Positions 19,726 to 30,615 are shown, numbered from the stretch's first letter. The stretch: DNA of 64,000 bases from an uncultured Alphaproteobacteria bacterium (GCA_902560675.1 CACEMP010000002.1:118994-182993); one strand, 5' to 3'. Made by a program: numbers and translations. Notes: generated by a model from the letters alone, not told the origin.

Positions 19726-20772
19726 CTAACAACCTTTAAGTTCATCTCCTAAGTTTTGTATTAACTTAAAATAAAGATCTTTATTTGAGTCAATATTAGC
19801 GCCTAGAGGATCAAAAACTCCAGTTTTGATATTCATGTCTTCAGCTATAGTTGTAATTATCTTTGGATTGAACTGTGGTTCAGAAAAGATACATTTAATT
19901 CCTCTATCCTTAATTACATCTTGAATATCAGTAATCTGTTTAGCTCCAGGTAAAACATCCGTATTCAAAGTAAGTGCTCCAGCAGCTCTAACTCCAAATC
20001 TCTCTTCAAAATATTGATAAGCATCATGGAAGACAACAAACTTTGCGTCTTTATTTATTTCTTTTTCAATATCCTTAACTAATTGATCTAGTGCTTGGAT
20101 TGTAGCTTGTGCATTGGCTTCATATTTATTCTTATTTGCTGGATCTAAATCACTTAACTCATGAGCAATTTCATGAACCATTTCTTTTGCATTAATTGGA
20201 TCTAGCCAAATGTGAGCGTCAAATTCACCATGTGCATGACCGTGGTGATCGTGTCCACTGTGATCATCGTGATCATCATGGTCATCGTGGTCATCGTGAT
20301 CATCATGGTCATCGTGATCATCATGGTCATCGTGATCATCATGGTCATCGTGGTCATCGTGATCATCATGGTCATCATGGTCATCGTGATCTTCAAAAAT
20401 CGACTCTTCTCTAAACTTCAATTTATTAATACTTTCAACTTCCATAAACTCTACAACTTCTGCATTTTTGACAATTGACTCAAGAGGTCTTTCCATGAAC
20501 GTTTCTATACTTTCGCCAACCCAGAATATGATATCTGCTTCTTCTAAAAGTTTGGCATGAGAAGGTTTTAATGTAAAGCTATGAGGGGAAGTACTTCCTT
20601 CAATTATAAGTGCTGGCTCACCTACACCATCCATTACATTCGCAATTAGTGAATGAAGTGGTTTAATTGTAGTAACAACTTTTAATTCTGCTCTTACAGC
20701 TGAAGTTGCAACTAAAATTGATGAAAAGAAAAATACTTTTAAAAGCATCAAAAAAATGTTGTTTTGTCTCAT
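19726..20772 (-). CDS. znuA: Zinc ABC transporter substrate-binding protein with Asp/His-rich loop
   Basis: Signal peptide, TTIKPLHSLIANVMDGVGEP, EGSTSPHSFTLKPSHAKLLEEAD, (DDH)n His-rich loop, FDAHIWLDP; divergent from znuCB. Confidence 0.95.
   Translation of the reverse strand: MRQNNIFLMLLKVFFFSSILVATSAVRAELKVVTTIKPLHSLIANVMDGVGEPALIIEGSTSPHSFTLKPSHAKLLEEADIIFWVGESIETFMERPLESIVKNAEVVEFMEVESINKLKFREESIFEDHDDHDDHDDHDDHDDHDDHDDHDDHDDHDDHDDHDDHDDHDDHSGHDHHGHAHGEFDAHIWLDPINAKEMVHEIAHELSDLDPANKNKYEANAQATIQALDQLVKDIEKEINKDAKFVVFHDAYQYFEERFGVRAAGALTLNTDVLPGAKQITDIQDVIKDRGIKCIFSEPQFNPKIITTIAEDMNIKTGVFDPLGANIDSNKDLYFKLIQNLGDELKGC
20260..20394 (-). repeat. Tandem 9-bp codon repeat encoding (Asp-Asp-His)x14 plus one Glu-Asp-His unit, inside znuA
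   Basis: Fourteen in-frame units of (g/a)tg(a/g)tcatc from 20260 to 20385, then gtgatcttc at 20386-20394. Confidence 0.95.
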
Positions 20773-20813
20773 AAAAAATGTTCCTATTAATAATTAAGTC
20801 TGTTAATGAACGT

Positions 20814-20832
20814 AATGTTATAATATTACATT
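20814..20832. promoter_or_regulatory. Candidate Zur-binding site between divergent znuA and znuC
   Basis: AATGTTATAATATTACATT, a near-perfect palindrome resembling the alphaproteobacterial Zur consensus (TGTTATAATATAACA-like); zur lies downstream of znuB. Confidence 0.7.
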
Positions 20833-20851
20833 TTAGATTGTAAATATAAAA

Positions 20852-21595
20852 ATGAACGAAAATAATAATTTATTGGTAAGATTAAAAGATTGCGGTATCC
20901 AAAAATCTTCAAAATGGATTGTAAAAGGTATTTCTCTTGAAATTCATAAGGGCAAAATTGTAACCTTGATTGGCCCAAATGGCTCAGGAAAAACAACTAC
21001 CGCTAAAATGGCACTTAATATTCTAAAATCAGATGAAGGTTCAATTGAAAATTATTCAACAAAAATGGCATATGTTCCGCAAAAAATTAGTATTGATTGG
21101 ACTATGCCCCTTCGAGTTGTAGATTTTATGAAACTAACAAGTCATATTAATAAAGATGAAATTATTGAAGCTCTAAAATTAACAGGGGTTCAGCATTTAA
21201 TATACAATGAGATTCATAACTTATCTGGTGGAGAATTTCAGAGAGTTTTAATTGCAAGAGCAATTGCTAAAAAACCAGATCTACTTGTTTTAGATGAACC
21301 TGTGCAGGGAGTAGATTTTAATGGAGAGATAGCTCTATACAATCTTATAAAAGAAATTTGTACCAAATTAAATTGTGGCATCCTTCTTATATCTCATGAT
21401 CTCCATTTTGTTATGTCTGCAACAGATCATGTAATTTGTCTAAATGGTCACATTTGTTGTTCTGGATCACCTAAATCAATAGTAAAAAATTCTTCCTACA
21501 TAGAATTATTTGGAGAACACAATGCTGCTACCCTATCGCTCTATCAACATGAACATGATCATTCACATCAGACAGATGGGAGTGTTAAAAATTAA
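20852..21595 (+). CDS. znuC: Zinc ABC transporter ATP-binding protein
   Basis: Walker A GPNGSGKTTTA, LSGGEFQRVLIARAIAKKPDLLVLDEP; His-rich C-terminus QHEHDHSHQ. Confidence 0.95.
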   Translation: MNENNNLLVRLKDCGIQKSSKWIVKGISLEIHKGKIVTLIGPNGSGKTTTAKMALNILKSDEGSIENYSTKMAYVPQKISIDWTMPLRVVDFMKLTSHINKDEIIEALKLTGVQHLIYNEIHNLSGGEFQRVLIARAIAKKPDLLVLDEPVQGVDFNGEIALYNLIKEICTKLNCGILLISHDLHFVMSATDHVICLNGHICCSGSPKSIVKNSSYIELFGEHNAATLSLYQHEHDHSHQTDGSVKN

Positions 21596-22401
21596 TGTTT
21601 GATGATTTTTTTATTCGTGCACTTGTTGCAGGGGTTGGTATAGCTATTGTAGCTGGACCACTTGGATGCTTAGTTATCTGGAGGAGGTTATCATATTTTG
21701 GTGACACCTTATCTCACTCAGCCCTTTTAGGAGTAACATTAGCATACTCATTTAGTTTAAATATTGCTTTTTCTGTGTTTGTAATATCAGCTGTTGTTGC
21801 TTTACTTCTTGTGAGCTTACAAAAAAGAACAAAACTAGCTGGCGATTCTTTACTTGGACTTCTTGCTCACTCAACACTTGCCATCGGTTTAGTATTGATT
21901 GGTTTTTTATCTTACATCCGATTTGATCTCATGGGATTATTATTTGGCGATATTCTTGCAGTGACAACTGCAGACATTGGTTTAGTTTGGATAGGTGGAA
22001 GCATAATATTAATAATCTTATATTTTATTTGGAAATCTTTATTTTCAGCAACTGTAAATTATGATTTGTCAGCTGCTGAAGGTATGCGGCCGGAAGTTTC
22101 TAATTTTATATTTACCCTTTTATTGGCAGGAGTAATTGCTTTGTCTATTAAAATGATTGGAGCACTATTAATTACAGGTTTACTTTTAATTCCTGCGGCT
22201 ATTGCCAGAAACATTAGCAACAGTCCTAGACAAATGATTGTTATCGCAATCTTATCAGGTATTTTATCAGTAGTAGTTGGATTATTTGCTTCTTTAGAAA
22301 TAAATACTTCTTCAGGGCCTTCAATAATAGTGGTGGCTTTAATACTTTTCATTATTTCATTGGTTCCTCTTGAAATTAAGGGTCAGTTGCAAAAACGATA
22401 G
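21595..22401 (+). CDS. znuB: Zinc ABC transporter permease
   Basis: ABC-3 family membrane protein (GPLGCLVIWRRLSYFGDTLSHSALLGVTLAY). Confidence 0.95.
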   Translation: MFDDFFIRALVAGVGIAIVAGPLGCLVIWRRLSYFGDTLSHSALLGVTLAYSFSLNIAFSVFVISAVVALLLVSLQKRTKLAGDSLLGLLAHSTLAIGLVLIGFLSYIRFDLMGLLFGDILAVTTADIGLVWIGGSIILIILYFIWKSLFSATVNYDLSAAEGMRPEVSNFIFTLLLAGVIALSIKMIGALLITGLLLIPAAIARNISNSPRQMIVIAILSGILSVVVGLFASLEINTSSGPSIIVVALILFIISLVPLEIKGQLQKR

Positions 22402-22420
22402 CAATTTGGTAATCTAGAAT

Positions 22421-22825
22421 ATGTCTTTAGAAACTTTAAACTTAACTAAAAATCAACAAACAGTTCTTGATATTTTAGAAAGCGCATCAGAACCTCTTAA
22501 AGCATATACAATCCTTTTTGATATTCAAAAAAAAGGAATTAAATCTCCTCTTCAAGTTTATAGAGCTTTAGATAAGCTCATAGAAATTGGCAAAGTACAT
22601 AAAATAGAAAGTAGAAATTCATATGTTGCTTGTAAGCATGAAGGCTGTAATGCAAAAACTTCTACATCTTTTTTGATATGTGAAAACTGTGATAGTGTTA
22701 CTGAGCTAACTGGAAATAATTTGATTTCTTATTTTTCAAAACAAGCAGAAAAGAATAACTTCAATTATAAAAAACATAATTTAGAAATATTTGGTTTGTG
22801 CGAAAATTGTAAATTAAAAAACTAA
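22421..22825 (+). CDS. zur: Fur-family zinc uptake regulator
   Basis: Fur-like winged helix (SPLQVYRALDKLIEIGKVHKIESRNSYVAC) with CxxC pairs (CENCDS, CENCK); follows znuCB. Confidence 0.9.
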   Translation: MSLETLNLTKNQQTVLDILESASEPLKAYTILFDIQKKGIKSPLQVYRALDKLIEIGKVHKIESRNSYVACKHEGCNAKTSTSFLICENCDSVTELTGNNLISYFSKQAEKNNFNYKKHNLEIFGLCENCKLKN

Positions 22826-23616
22826 TTTATTAAATTATCAATCTTATTCAGACATTTATTTAATCCAAGATCGTATTTTGTTCGTATGAAATGCTCTTTC
22901 ACTATTTCAACCCATTTAAATTTTTTTAACGTTTGATGAGATATGTAGAAACAATTCAATGGAAAAGGCATATTGAACATTTTTAATATTTCTTGCCTTA
23001 TTACATCGTTGGTTAAAACTGCCAAAGATTCGTGAATATATTTTTCTACAATTTTTTGATCACTTAAAGATGTTTTAGGTAATTTAAATAGACCTCTAAA
23101 CCTAAAATATCGATAAATTCTTAAGTAGTCTTCTTTTATTCTATCCTCTATTTCACCAATAAAACTAATTTTACTTTCATTTAAATCTGATTGACCATTA
23201 TAATAATCATGTAATTTATTATCATTTCCAACATATAAAGCATTGAAAGTAAAATCTCTTCTAGCTGAGTCTTTTTTCCAACTGTTGGTATAAATTACAT
23301 TTGTATGTCTGCCCATTTGATTAATATCCTCACGTAAAGTTGTAATTTGTATTTTTCGATTATGAGGATAAGCAATTATAGAACCATACTGGATAGCAAA
23401 ATCATCATATTCAATCTTATTATCTTTTAATAACAGCAAAACATCCTGAGGCTCCAAAGTTGTGGCTGTATCAATATCTTTAATTTCTCTTTCAAGAAGA
23501 GCATCTCGTATACACCCTCCTACTAATCGGATTTCAATATTATTTTCTTTAAAGATAGATATTAAAAACTTAACATGCTCCAGATTCAATAAATTCGTAA
23601 TTTTATTTATTTCCAT
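22822..23616 (-). CDS. Short CCA-adding/poly(A) polymerase-like nucleotidyltransferase
   Basis: IRLVGGCIRDALLEREIKDIDTAT, SARRDFTFNALYV, EDYLRIYRYFRF; only 264 aa. Confidence 0.88.
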   Translation of the reverse strand: MEINKITNLLNLEHVKFLISIFKENNIEIRLVGGCIRDALLEREIKDIDTATTLEPQDVLLLLKDNKIEYDDFAIQYGSIIAYPHNRKIQITTLREDINQMGRHTNVIYTNSWKKDSARRDFTFNALYVGNDNKLHDYYNGQSDLNESKISFIGEIEDRIKEDYLRIYRYFRFRGLFKLPKTSLSDQKIVEKYIHESLAVLTNDVIRQEILKMFNMPFPLNCFYISHQTLKKFKWVEIVKEHFIRTKYDLGLNKCLNKIDNLIN

Positions 23617-23657
23617 AATCTAGCTATTTCTTTAAAACGATTTATATTACATTAACA

Positions 23658-24266
23658 ATGTCGACTTCTTCAAAAGAAAATGCTCCAGAAATATTTCAGG
23701 ATATAAAGAAAAATTTAACTAGAGGAGTGAAAGATAGAAAACACGCATTTCATACGCCAGTATTTAGTAATGTTGATAGTGAGGGTGGAATAGATTCCAG
23801 AGTTGTAGTCTTAAGAAAATTTGATACCAGTAGCATGACACTAAATTTTCACACAGATTTTAGATCACCAAAAATACCTAACTTAAAAAAAAATAGTAGT
23901 TCTCAATTTGTGTTTTATGATCATAAATTAAAAATTCAAATGCGAATTAAAACAACTTCTTTGGTCAATAATCAAAATGATAAAGCAAAAGAAATGTGGG
24001 GAAAAACAAGATTGTTTAGTAGAAAATGTTACTTAACACTGAAAAATCCAAGTTCAATCACTGAGTTTCCAGAAGATGGTATTCCTGAACATTTGACTGG
24101 CAAGGAACCAAGCCTTGAAGAGAGTGAAAAAGGGTATAAAAACTTTACGGTAGTTGAAAATAAAATTAATGAAATTGATTGGCTTTATTTAGAAATTTCA
24201 GGTCATCGTAGATTAAAATTAACATTTAAAAATAATGAACCAGAATATAATTGGTTGATACCTTAA
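23658..24266 (+). CDS. Pyridoxamine 5'-phosphate oxidase-like flavoprotein
   Basis: SRVVVLRKFD...LNFHTDFRSPKI, LEISGHRRLKLTF. Confidence 0.8.
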   Translation: MSTSSKENAPEIFQDIKKNLTRGVKDRKHAFHTPVFSNVDSEGGIDSRVVVLRKFDTSSMTLNFHTDFRSPKIPNLKKNSSSQFVFYDHKLKIQMRIKTTSLVNNQNDKAKEMWGKTRLFSRKCYLTLKNPSSITEFPEDGIPEHLTGKEPSLEESEKGYKNFTVVENKINEIDWLYLEISGHRRLKLTFKNNEPEYNWLIP

Positions 24267-25093
24267 TATAACTTAAAATTATCAATAATTCTTATATCAT
24301 CAATATATAAAGCAATAAACAATCTGGCTTCAGAATAATTTTTTGTTAATTCTAAATTATTTTCATTTCTTATTTCTAAATAGTCGATTTTATTTATATT
24401 CTTTTGTAGAAGCTCTGTTTTTAATAGATCTAAATTATTAATTTCATTTTGCTTTAATTGATTAATATATTCATTAATTTTATTTCCTAATAAATTAAAA
24501 ATTTTTAATTGGTCATTGGAAAATTTAGAGTTCCTTGAAGATAAGCTCATACCTGTTTTATCTCGTACAGATGGACATTGAATTATTTTAATATTGTGAT
24601 GATTAATTTTTGCTAATTCTTGTAATATTTTTACTTGCTGTAAATCCTTCTCACCAAAATAACTGTTTGTTGGTTTAATCAAATTAAAAAAAAGATCCAC
24701 AACAGTAGTAACTCCATCAAAATGACCAGGTCGAAATTTATCGCATAAAATATTTCTAAAATTATTTACAATTTTTTTCTTTACCAATCCTTTTGGGTAT
24801 ATCTCTTGAACATCAGGTAAGAAAAGTAAATTACAACCAATATTTTCTAATTTAGAAATATCATCATCAATTGTTTTTGGATAAGAATTGAAATCATCTT
24901 CATTATTAAATTGGGTTGGATTAATAAATATTGAACAGATCACAAATTCGTTATGTAATTGTGCTTCTCTAATTAGAGATAAATGTCCCTCGTGTAAGTT
25001 TCCCATTGTTAAAACTAAACCAATAGACTGGCCTAAGTCTTTGATTGAAACTAAATTTTGCTCTAATTCACTTGTTTTTTTTAAAATTTTCAT
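24263..25093 (-). CDS. panC: Pantothenate synthetase
   Basis: TMGNLHEGHLSLIREA, SIFINPTQFNNEDDFNSYPKT, YFGEKDLQQVKIL, MSLSSRNSKFS. Confidence 0.96.
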   Translation of the reverse strand: MKILKKTSELEQNLVSIKDLGQSIGLVLTMGNLHEGHLSLIREAQLHNEFVICSIFINPTQFNNEDDFNSYPKTIDDDISKLENIGCNLLFLPDVQEIYPKGLVKKKIVNNFRNILCDKFRPGHFDGVTTVVDLFFNLIKPTNSYFGEKDLQQVKILQELAKINHHNIKIIQCPSVRDKTGMSLSSRNSKFSNDQLKIFNLLGNKINEYINQLKQNEINNLDLLKTELLQKNINKIDYLEIRNENNLELTKNYSEARLFIALYIDDIRIIDNFKLY

Positions 25094-25156
25094 CGATTAC
25101 CTAAGTAAATATTTGACTTATATATGATGAATTCGTATTAGGCCCAAAGATTTATT

Positions 25157-25291
25157 ATGAAACGTACTTATCAGCCTAGTAGAGTAATTAGAAAAAGAAG
25201 ACATGGTTTTAGGGCTAGAATGGCAACTAAAGCAGGTCGACAGATTATCAATAGAAGACGTGCAAAAGGAAGAGCTCAATTAAGCGCTTGA
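25157..25291 (+). CDS. rpmH: 50S ribosomal protein L34
   Basis: Manual translation: [44 protein letters not shown]; absent from the ORF track because short. Confidence 0.98.
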   Translation: MKRTYQPSRVIRKRRHGFRARMATKAGRQIINRRRAKGRAQLSA

Positions 25292-25300
25292 TATGGCCAA

Positions 25301-25630
25301 ATGGCCCAAAAATTATTTACAATTAAAAAGAGATCAACTTTCGTTATGATACGAAACAAGGGGGAGTTTATAAAAGGTAAAAATATGAATATCCAAATTT
25401 TACACAATCAAGATCTAGAAAATTCTATAGGTGTAGGATACACAGCTTCCAAAAAAATTGGCAACGCAGTGAAAAGAAATAAAGCAAAGAGAATAATGAG
25501 AGAATTAGCTAGAAAAATTATTATTAATGGTAAAATTAATTCATATTATGTGTTAATAGCTAAAATATCATTACTCGAAGAAAAATTTGATAAACTTTTA
25601 TTAGAACTTAAAGGAAAGATAGATGGTTAG
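25301..25630 (+). CDS. rnpA: Ribonuclease P protein component
   Basis: [26 protein letters not shown]; between rpmH and yidD. Confidence 0.93.
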   Translation: MAQKLFTIKKRSTFVMIRNKGEFIKGKNMNIQILHNQDLENSIGVGYTASKKIGNAVKRNKAKRIMRELARKIIINGKINSYYVLIAKISLLEEKFDKLLLELKGKIDG

Positions 25631-25868
25631 TAAATATATTTCATTACCTTTAATTGTAATAATTCGATTATATCAATTATTGATCTCTCCAATACTTGGA
25701 CAAAGTTGTCGTTATTTACCAACCTGTTCTGAGTATTCCATTAAATCATTGAAAGAACATGGATTATTTAGAGGATCAGTTTTATCAATAAAAAGAATTT
25801 CAAAATGTCATCCTTGGGGTTCCCACGGATTTGATCCAGTACCAAAAAAAACTGAGTTAAATAAATGA
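25623..25868 (+). CDS. yidD: Membrane protein insertion efficiency factor
   Basis: [26 protein letters not shown]...[13 protein letters not shown]. Confidence 0.97.
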   Translation: MVSKYISLPLIVIIRLYQLLISPILGQSCRYLPTCSEYSIKSLKEHGLFRGSVLSIKRISKCHPWGSHGFDPVPKKTELNK

Positions 25869-27592
25869 ACGAACAAAGAAATTTATATATGGCAATTGGT
25901 ATTTCAATTGCGATAATTATTTTTTTTCAATTATTATTTCCAACTCAACCAATTCAAACAACATCTTTTGAAGAAGAAGATGTTTTAGAACCTGCAACAT
26001 CCATTGATGGACAGAGTAGCCAAGCTATCTCAGAAATACAAAGTAGAGAGGAAGCTTTAATTCAAACTGACAGAGTTAAATTTAACAATGCATCTATTGA
26101 AGGTTCTATAAATCTAACAGGAGCAATTTTAGATGACCTCATATTATCAAAATATAAAACCAGCTTAGAACCTGACTCAGAAAATATCCAGCTTTTGTTA
26201 CCAGATGGAACTGATAATCCATATTATATTGAAACAGGTTGGAAGGAACTAAAAAATTCTAATATGGAATTACCTAATTTAGAAACAATTTGGAAAACCA
26301 ACTCTACCAGTCTAAGTCCTTCAAAACCTGTTACGCTAAGTTGGACGAATAATAAAAACATAACCTTCAAAATTAATTATCAAGTTGATGATGAGTATAT
26401 GTTTACAATTACACAAGAAATAGAAAACAATAGTGGTGAAGATATTGAAGTTTTTCCATACAGATTAATCAAAAGAATAAACACACCAGATACAATTAAT
26501 TTTTTTATACTGCACGAGGGATTAATTAGTCTAATAAACGATGAATTATTGGAAAAAAATTATGATGATATTGCCGATGATTGTAATTCATCAATGCAAA
26601 CAAAAAAACAGTTTTGCGATAATAAAACACAAGGTGGCTGGTTAGGTTTTACTGACAAGTATTGGATGTCTGCTTTAATTCCTGATGCTGACCAATCTAT
26701 TAACGTCAATTATAGATACGGAAATAACGGACGTGATAGTTATAGAGCAGGTTATGTTGGTCAGATATATAAAATAAAATCAGGTGAAAATATATCTTAC
26801 GGTGGAAAATTATTTGTTGGTGCAAAAAAATTGAATGTCTTAAGTGCTTATGACGAAAATCTCTCAATACCAAGATTTACTGATGCAATCGACTGGGGCT
26901 GGTTTAGCTTCTTAACTAAACCTGTTTCATATGCCATTAATTGGTTTTTTAGTTATGCAGGTAATTTTGGTCTGGCAATAATTGCCTTTACAATTTTAAT
27001 GCGTTTAATTTTATTCCCACTGGCGCAAGCATCTTTTAAATCTATGGCGAAGATGAAAAAACTTCAGCCTGATATGCAAAGATTAAAAGAAACCTATCCA
27101 AATGACAGACAAAAAATGCAGCAAGAACTAATGGCATTGTATAAAAGAGAGGGAGCTAATCCTGTTGCGGGTTGTCTACCAATTTTAGTACAAATACCAA
27201 TTTTCTTCTCTTTATATAAAGTGTTGTTTGTTACAATAGAAATGTATCACGCTCCTTTTTATGGATGGATACATGATCTATCTGCACCAGACCCATTAGG
27301 TCTAATGACAATATTTGGATTAGTTCCTTGGAATGTACCACCATTACTGTCAATAATTGATATTGGTATTCTTCCTATCATTATGGGCTTCACTATGTGG
27401 TTACAACAAAAACTAAATCCTGCTCCAGCTGACCCTACGCAAGCTAGAATTTTTGCCTTACTTCCATTTGTATTTACTTTTGTGCTAGCTGGATTTGCAG
27501 CCGGTTTAGTTTTGTATTGGTCAGTAAACAATATTTTATCAATTGCACAGCAATGGTATATTCAAAGAAGAGTTTTAGCCAAAAATGGCTAG
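25865..27592 (+). CDS. yidC: Membrane protein insertase YidC
   Basis: N-terminal TM, periplasmic domain, and [36 protein letters not shown]. Confidence 0.97.
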   Translation: MNEQRNLYMAIGISIAIIIFFQLLFPTQPIQTTSFEEEDVLEPATSIDGQSSQAISEIQSREEALIQTDRVKFNNASIEGSINLTGAILDDLILSKYKTSLEPDSENIQLLLPDGTDNPYYIETGWKELKNSNMELPNLETIWKTNSTSLSPSKPVTLSWTNNKNITFKINYQVDDEYMFTITQEIENNSGEDIEVFPYRLIKRINTPDTINFFILHEGLISLINDELLEKNYDDIADDCNSSMQTKKQFCDNKTQGGWLGFTDKYWMSALIPDADQSINVNYRYGNNGRDSYRAGYVGQIYKIKSGENISYGGKLFVGAKKLNVLSAYDENLSIPRFTDAIDWGWFSFLTKPVSYAINWFFSYAGNFGLAIIAFTILMRLILFPLAQASFKSMAKMKKLQPDMQRLKETYPNDRQKMQQELMALYKREGANPVAGCLPILVQIPIFFSLYKVLFVTIEMYHAPFYGWIHDLSAPDPLGLMTIFGLVPWNVPPLLSIIDIGILPIIMGFTMWLQQKLNPAPADPTQARIFALLPFVFTFVLAGFAAGLVLYWSVNNILSIAQQWYIQRRVLAKNG

Positions 27593-28205
27593 CTTAAATA
27601 AAAATTTAAATAACTTTTTTAATAATAATAAGTTTTTAGGTTCTTTCTATTCATTTAAAGACATTCCTTATTCAGACATAAAAAAAGAATGTTGTTTTAT
27701 AGGCAGGTCTAATGTTGGAAAATCTAGTTTAATAAATTCATTAACCAAAACAAAAAAACTTGCTAAAACGAGTAAAACTCCAGGAAGAACACAGTCTATA
27801 AATGTTTTTTTAATTAGTGAAAAAATAAATATAATTGATTTACCCGGTTATGGTTTTGCCAAAGTATCAAAAGTTGTACGAGAAAACTTAATGACCTTGA
27901 TTGAAGAATATATAGAAAATAGAGATACGCTTGATCATGTTTTTTTACTAATTGACTCAAAAGTTGGTATTAAGAATTCTGATATTGATATGTTAGATTT
28001 ATTGAATGATTGCTCAAAAAAATTTTCAATAATTTTAACTAAAATAGATAGAATATCTAACAACTATTTAGAATTTCAAAAAAAATCAATTTTAAGTTTA
28101 ATGCAAAATTATAAAAAATCATTTACAAAAATATATCAATCTGAGACCAAAAAAAATAATGGTATTGCAGAGATTCAAAGATCTATATACGGGTTATCAC
28201 AATAA
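27585..28205 (+). CDS. engB: Ribosome biogenesis GTP-binding protein YihA/YsxC
   Basis: CCFIGRSNVGKSSLINSLT, TPGRTQSINVF, IDLPGYGFAKV. Confidence 0.96.
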   Translation: MASLNKNLNNFFNNNKFLGSFYSFKDIPYSDIKKECCFIGRSNVGKSSLINSLTKTKKLAKTSKTPGRTQSINVFLISEKINIIDLPGYGFAKVSKVVRENLMTLIEEYIENRDTLDHVFLLIDSKVGIKNSDIDMLDLLNDCSKKFSIILTKIDRISNNYLEFQKKSILSLMQNYKKSFTKIYQSETKKNNGIAEIQRSIYGLSQ

Positions 28206-28207
28206 AT

Positions 28208-29119
28208 ATGAAATTTGACTTTTTATCAGAAAGTGATCAGGCTTATTTTATACATAAAGCCTCAACCTTGGTTGAAGCTCTTCCATACATTCGAGAACAT
28301 AGTGGTGATACCATTGTAATAAAATACGGTGGACATGCAATGGGGGATAAAAAACTGTCTGAGAGTTTTTCCAGAGATATTGGGTTATTAAAAGAAGTAG
28401 GTGTGTCACCAATTATTGTTCATGGTGGAGGGCCTCAAATTGGTGAGAGACTTAAATCAAAAAATATATCAACAGAATTTGTTGAAGGATTGCGAGTTAC
28501 TGATAAAGAAACAATTAAGGTAGTTGAAGAAGTTTTATCTAAAGATATCAATTCAGAAATAGTAGAAGCTATAAGTGCCTCTGGAGGAAAAGCGATAGGA
28601 GTATCTGGTAATAATAATTTAGTAACTGCAACAAAATTGAACGTAGAAATTAAAGATAGTGATTCAAATATTGAAAAAATAGTTGATATTGGTTTTGTTG
28701 GACAACCAAAAAAATTAAACAAAGATATGCTAACTAAATTTATAAAAAATGGTCAAATTCCTGTGATATCTCCTTTAGGTAAGGATGAAAATAATTTTAC
28801 ATATAATATAAATGCTGACACTGTTGCAGGTTTTATAGCGGGTGAATTACAGGCAAGTAAATTATTATTACTAACCGATGTGCCTGGAATTTTAGACAAA
28901 GATGAAAAATTAATATCATCAATAACTTTAGAGGAAGCTAAAAATATTGAAAATAAAGAATATATTTTTGGAGGTATGAAGCCAAAAATTAATACATGTA
29001 TTGATGCAATGAAAAAAGGTGTTAAAAAATCTACTATATTAGATGGAAGAATTCCTCATTCAGTAATATTAGAGTTATTCACTGAACATGGAATTGGTAC
29101 ACAAATAACAAGTAATTAA
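28208..29119 (+). CDS. argB: Acetylglutamate kinase
   Basis: TIVIKYGGHAMGD, PIIVHGGGPQIGERLK, NINADTVAGFIAGEL, GGMKPKINTCIDAMKKGV. Confidence 0.97.
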   Translation: MKFDFLSESDQAYFIHKASTLVEALPYIREHSGDTIVIKYGGHAMGDKKLSESFSRDIGLLKEVGVSPIIVHGGGPQIGERLKSKNISTEFVEGLRVTDKETIKVVEEVLSKDINSEIVEAISASGGKAIGVSGNNNLVTATKLNVEIKDSDSNIEKIVDIGFVGQPKKLNKDMLTKFIKNGQIPVISPLGKDENNFTYNINADTVAGFIAGELQASKLLLLTDVPGILDKDEKLISSITLEEAKNIENKEYIFGGMKPKINTCIDAMKKGVKKSTILDGRIPHSVILELFTEHGIGTQITSN

Positions 29120-29794
29120 ATGAGTTTTAAAGATAATATTAATACCTGGATATTTGATCTAGACAACACACTTTACTCTGCAGACAGTGGAATTTTTCAG
29201 CAAGTACATAAGTTAATGGGTGAATTTGTAGCTAAAAATTTAAATATGGAATTAGCTGAAGCAAAAAAACTACAAGCAAAATATTATAAGGAACACGGAA
29301 CAACTCTAAGAGGTATGATGGATAATCATGGCGTAGATCCCGATTATTTTTTAGAAGAAGTTCATAAGTTAGATTACTCAATTGTAGGTCCAAATGAAAA
29401 TCTTAATAATGAATTATTTAAACTTGAGGGAAGAAAAATTATTTATACAAATGCAAATAAGCAACATGTCTTAGATGTGTTAGAGAAAATAAATCTAACA
29501 AATTTTTTTGATGAAATATATGATATTAAAATGGCTGATTATGTACCTAAACCAGAAATTTCTCCCTATAAAAAGATTATCGACTTATTTGATATCGAGG
29601 CAAATAAATCAGCAATGTTTGATGATATTGCAAAAAATTTAGTTCCAGCCAAAAAAGTTGGTTTTACACCTGTCTGGGTTGATGCTGGTTATGAGAATTT
29701 TTCCGATGATATTGAAGCATCTAAAGAATATTTAGATTTTCAAACAAGAAATTTGAGTTTATTTTTAAAAAATGTAAATGAGGGTAAAATATGA
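29120..29794 (+). CDS. HAD-family pyrimidine 5'-nucleotidase
   Basis: [57 protein letters not shown]. Confidence 0.88.
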   Translation: MSFKDNINTWIFDLDNTLYSADSGIFQQVHKLMGEFVAKNLNMELAEAKKLQAKYYKEHGTTLRGMMDNHGVDPDYFLEEVHKLDYSIVGPNENLNNELFKLEGRKIIYTNANKQHVLDVLEKINLTNFFDEIYDIKMADYVPKPEISPYKKIIDLFDIEANKSAMFDDIAKNLVPAKKVGFTPVWVDAGYENFSDDIEASKEYLDFQTRNLSLFLKNVNEGKI

Positions 29795-30615
29795 GTGATC
29801 TCGAAAAAATTATAAATGATGCCTTTGAGGATAGAGATAATGTTAATGTAAATACTGCAGGTGATATTAGAAATGCAGTAGATGAAACTTTAAACAAACT
29901 TGATAGTGGAAGCTTAAGGGTTTGTGAAAAAATTAATAATGAATGGCAAGTTAATCAATGGATTAAAAAGGCAATTCTTTTAAGTTTCAGATTAAATGAT
30001 AATGAAATTATTAAAGCATCGCATGCCACTTGGTTTGATAAAGTAGAAAGTAAAACTGCAAATTGGACTAAAGATGATCATCTGAAAGCAGGATTTCGAT
30101 ATGTACCAGACGCTGTTGTAAGAAAGTCTGCATTTATTGCTAAAGGTGTTGTTTTAATGCCTTCTTTTGTAAATCTTGGTGCATATGTTGATGAAGGAAC
30201 AATGATTGATACTTGGGCAACAGTTGGCTCATGTGCGCAAATAGGTAAAAACTGTCATATTTCTGGAGGCGCTGGTATTGGTGGTGTACTTGAACCTCTT
30301 CAAGCAAATCCTGTGATTATTGAAGACAATTGTTTTATTGGAGCAAGAAGTGAAGTGGCTGAAGGTGTTATTGTTGGTGAAGGTGCGGTTTTATCAATGG
30401 GTGTATTTATTGGAGCATCTACAAAAATAGTCGATCGATCAACTGGAGAAATTCATATGGGAAAAGTTCCAGCGTATTCAGTTGTGGTACCAGGTACGTT
30501 ACCAGGAAAAAAAGGGGGGGATATTAATCCTTCTTTATACTGTGCTGTTATTGTTAAAAGAGTTGATGAAAAAACTAGAAGCAAAACATCAATCAATGAT
30601 CTTTTAAGAGATTAA
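29791..30615 (+). CDS. dapD: 2,3,4,5-tetrahydropyridine-2,6-dicarboxylate N-succinyltransferase
   Basis: Left-handed beta-helix acyltransferase; [58 protein letters not shown]. Confidence 0.97.
   Translation: MSDLEKIINDAFEDRDNVNVNTAGDIRNAVDETLNKLDSGSLRVCEKINNEWQVNQWIKKAILLSFRLNDNEIIKASHATWFDKVESKTANWTKDDHLKAGFRYVPDAVVRKSAFIAKGVVLMPSFVNLGAYVDEGTMIDTWATVGSCAQIGKNCHISGGAGIGGVLEPLQANPVIIEDNCFIGARSEVAEGVIVGEGAVLSMGVFIGASTKIVDRSTGEIHMGKVPAYSVVVPGTLPGKKGGDINPSLYCAVIVKRVDEKTRSKTSINDLLRD

Noticed and set aside
20260-20394. Possible CRISPR-like direct repeats
   Set aside because: Contiguous in-frame 9-bp coding repeats with no spacers and no cas genes nearby.
20196-20478. Three overlapping ORFs (20196..20414 +, 20202..20396 -, 20212..20478 +) in the znuA repeat
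   Set aside because: Frame-shifted/antisense readings of the 9-bp Asp-Asp-His repeat; low-complexity products with no family resemblance.
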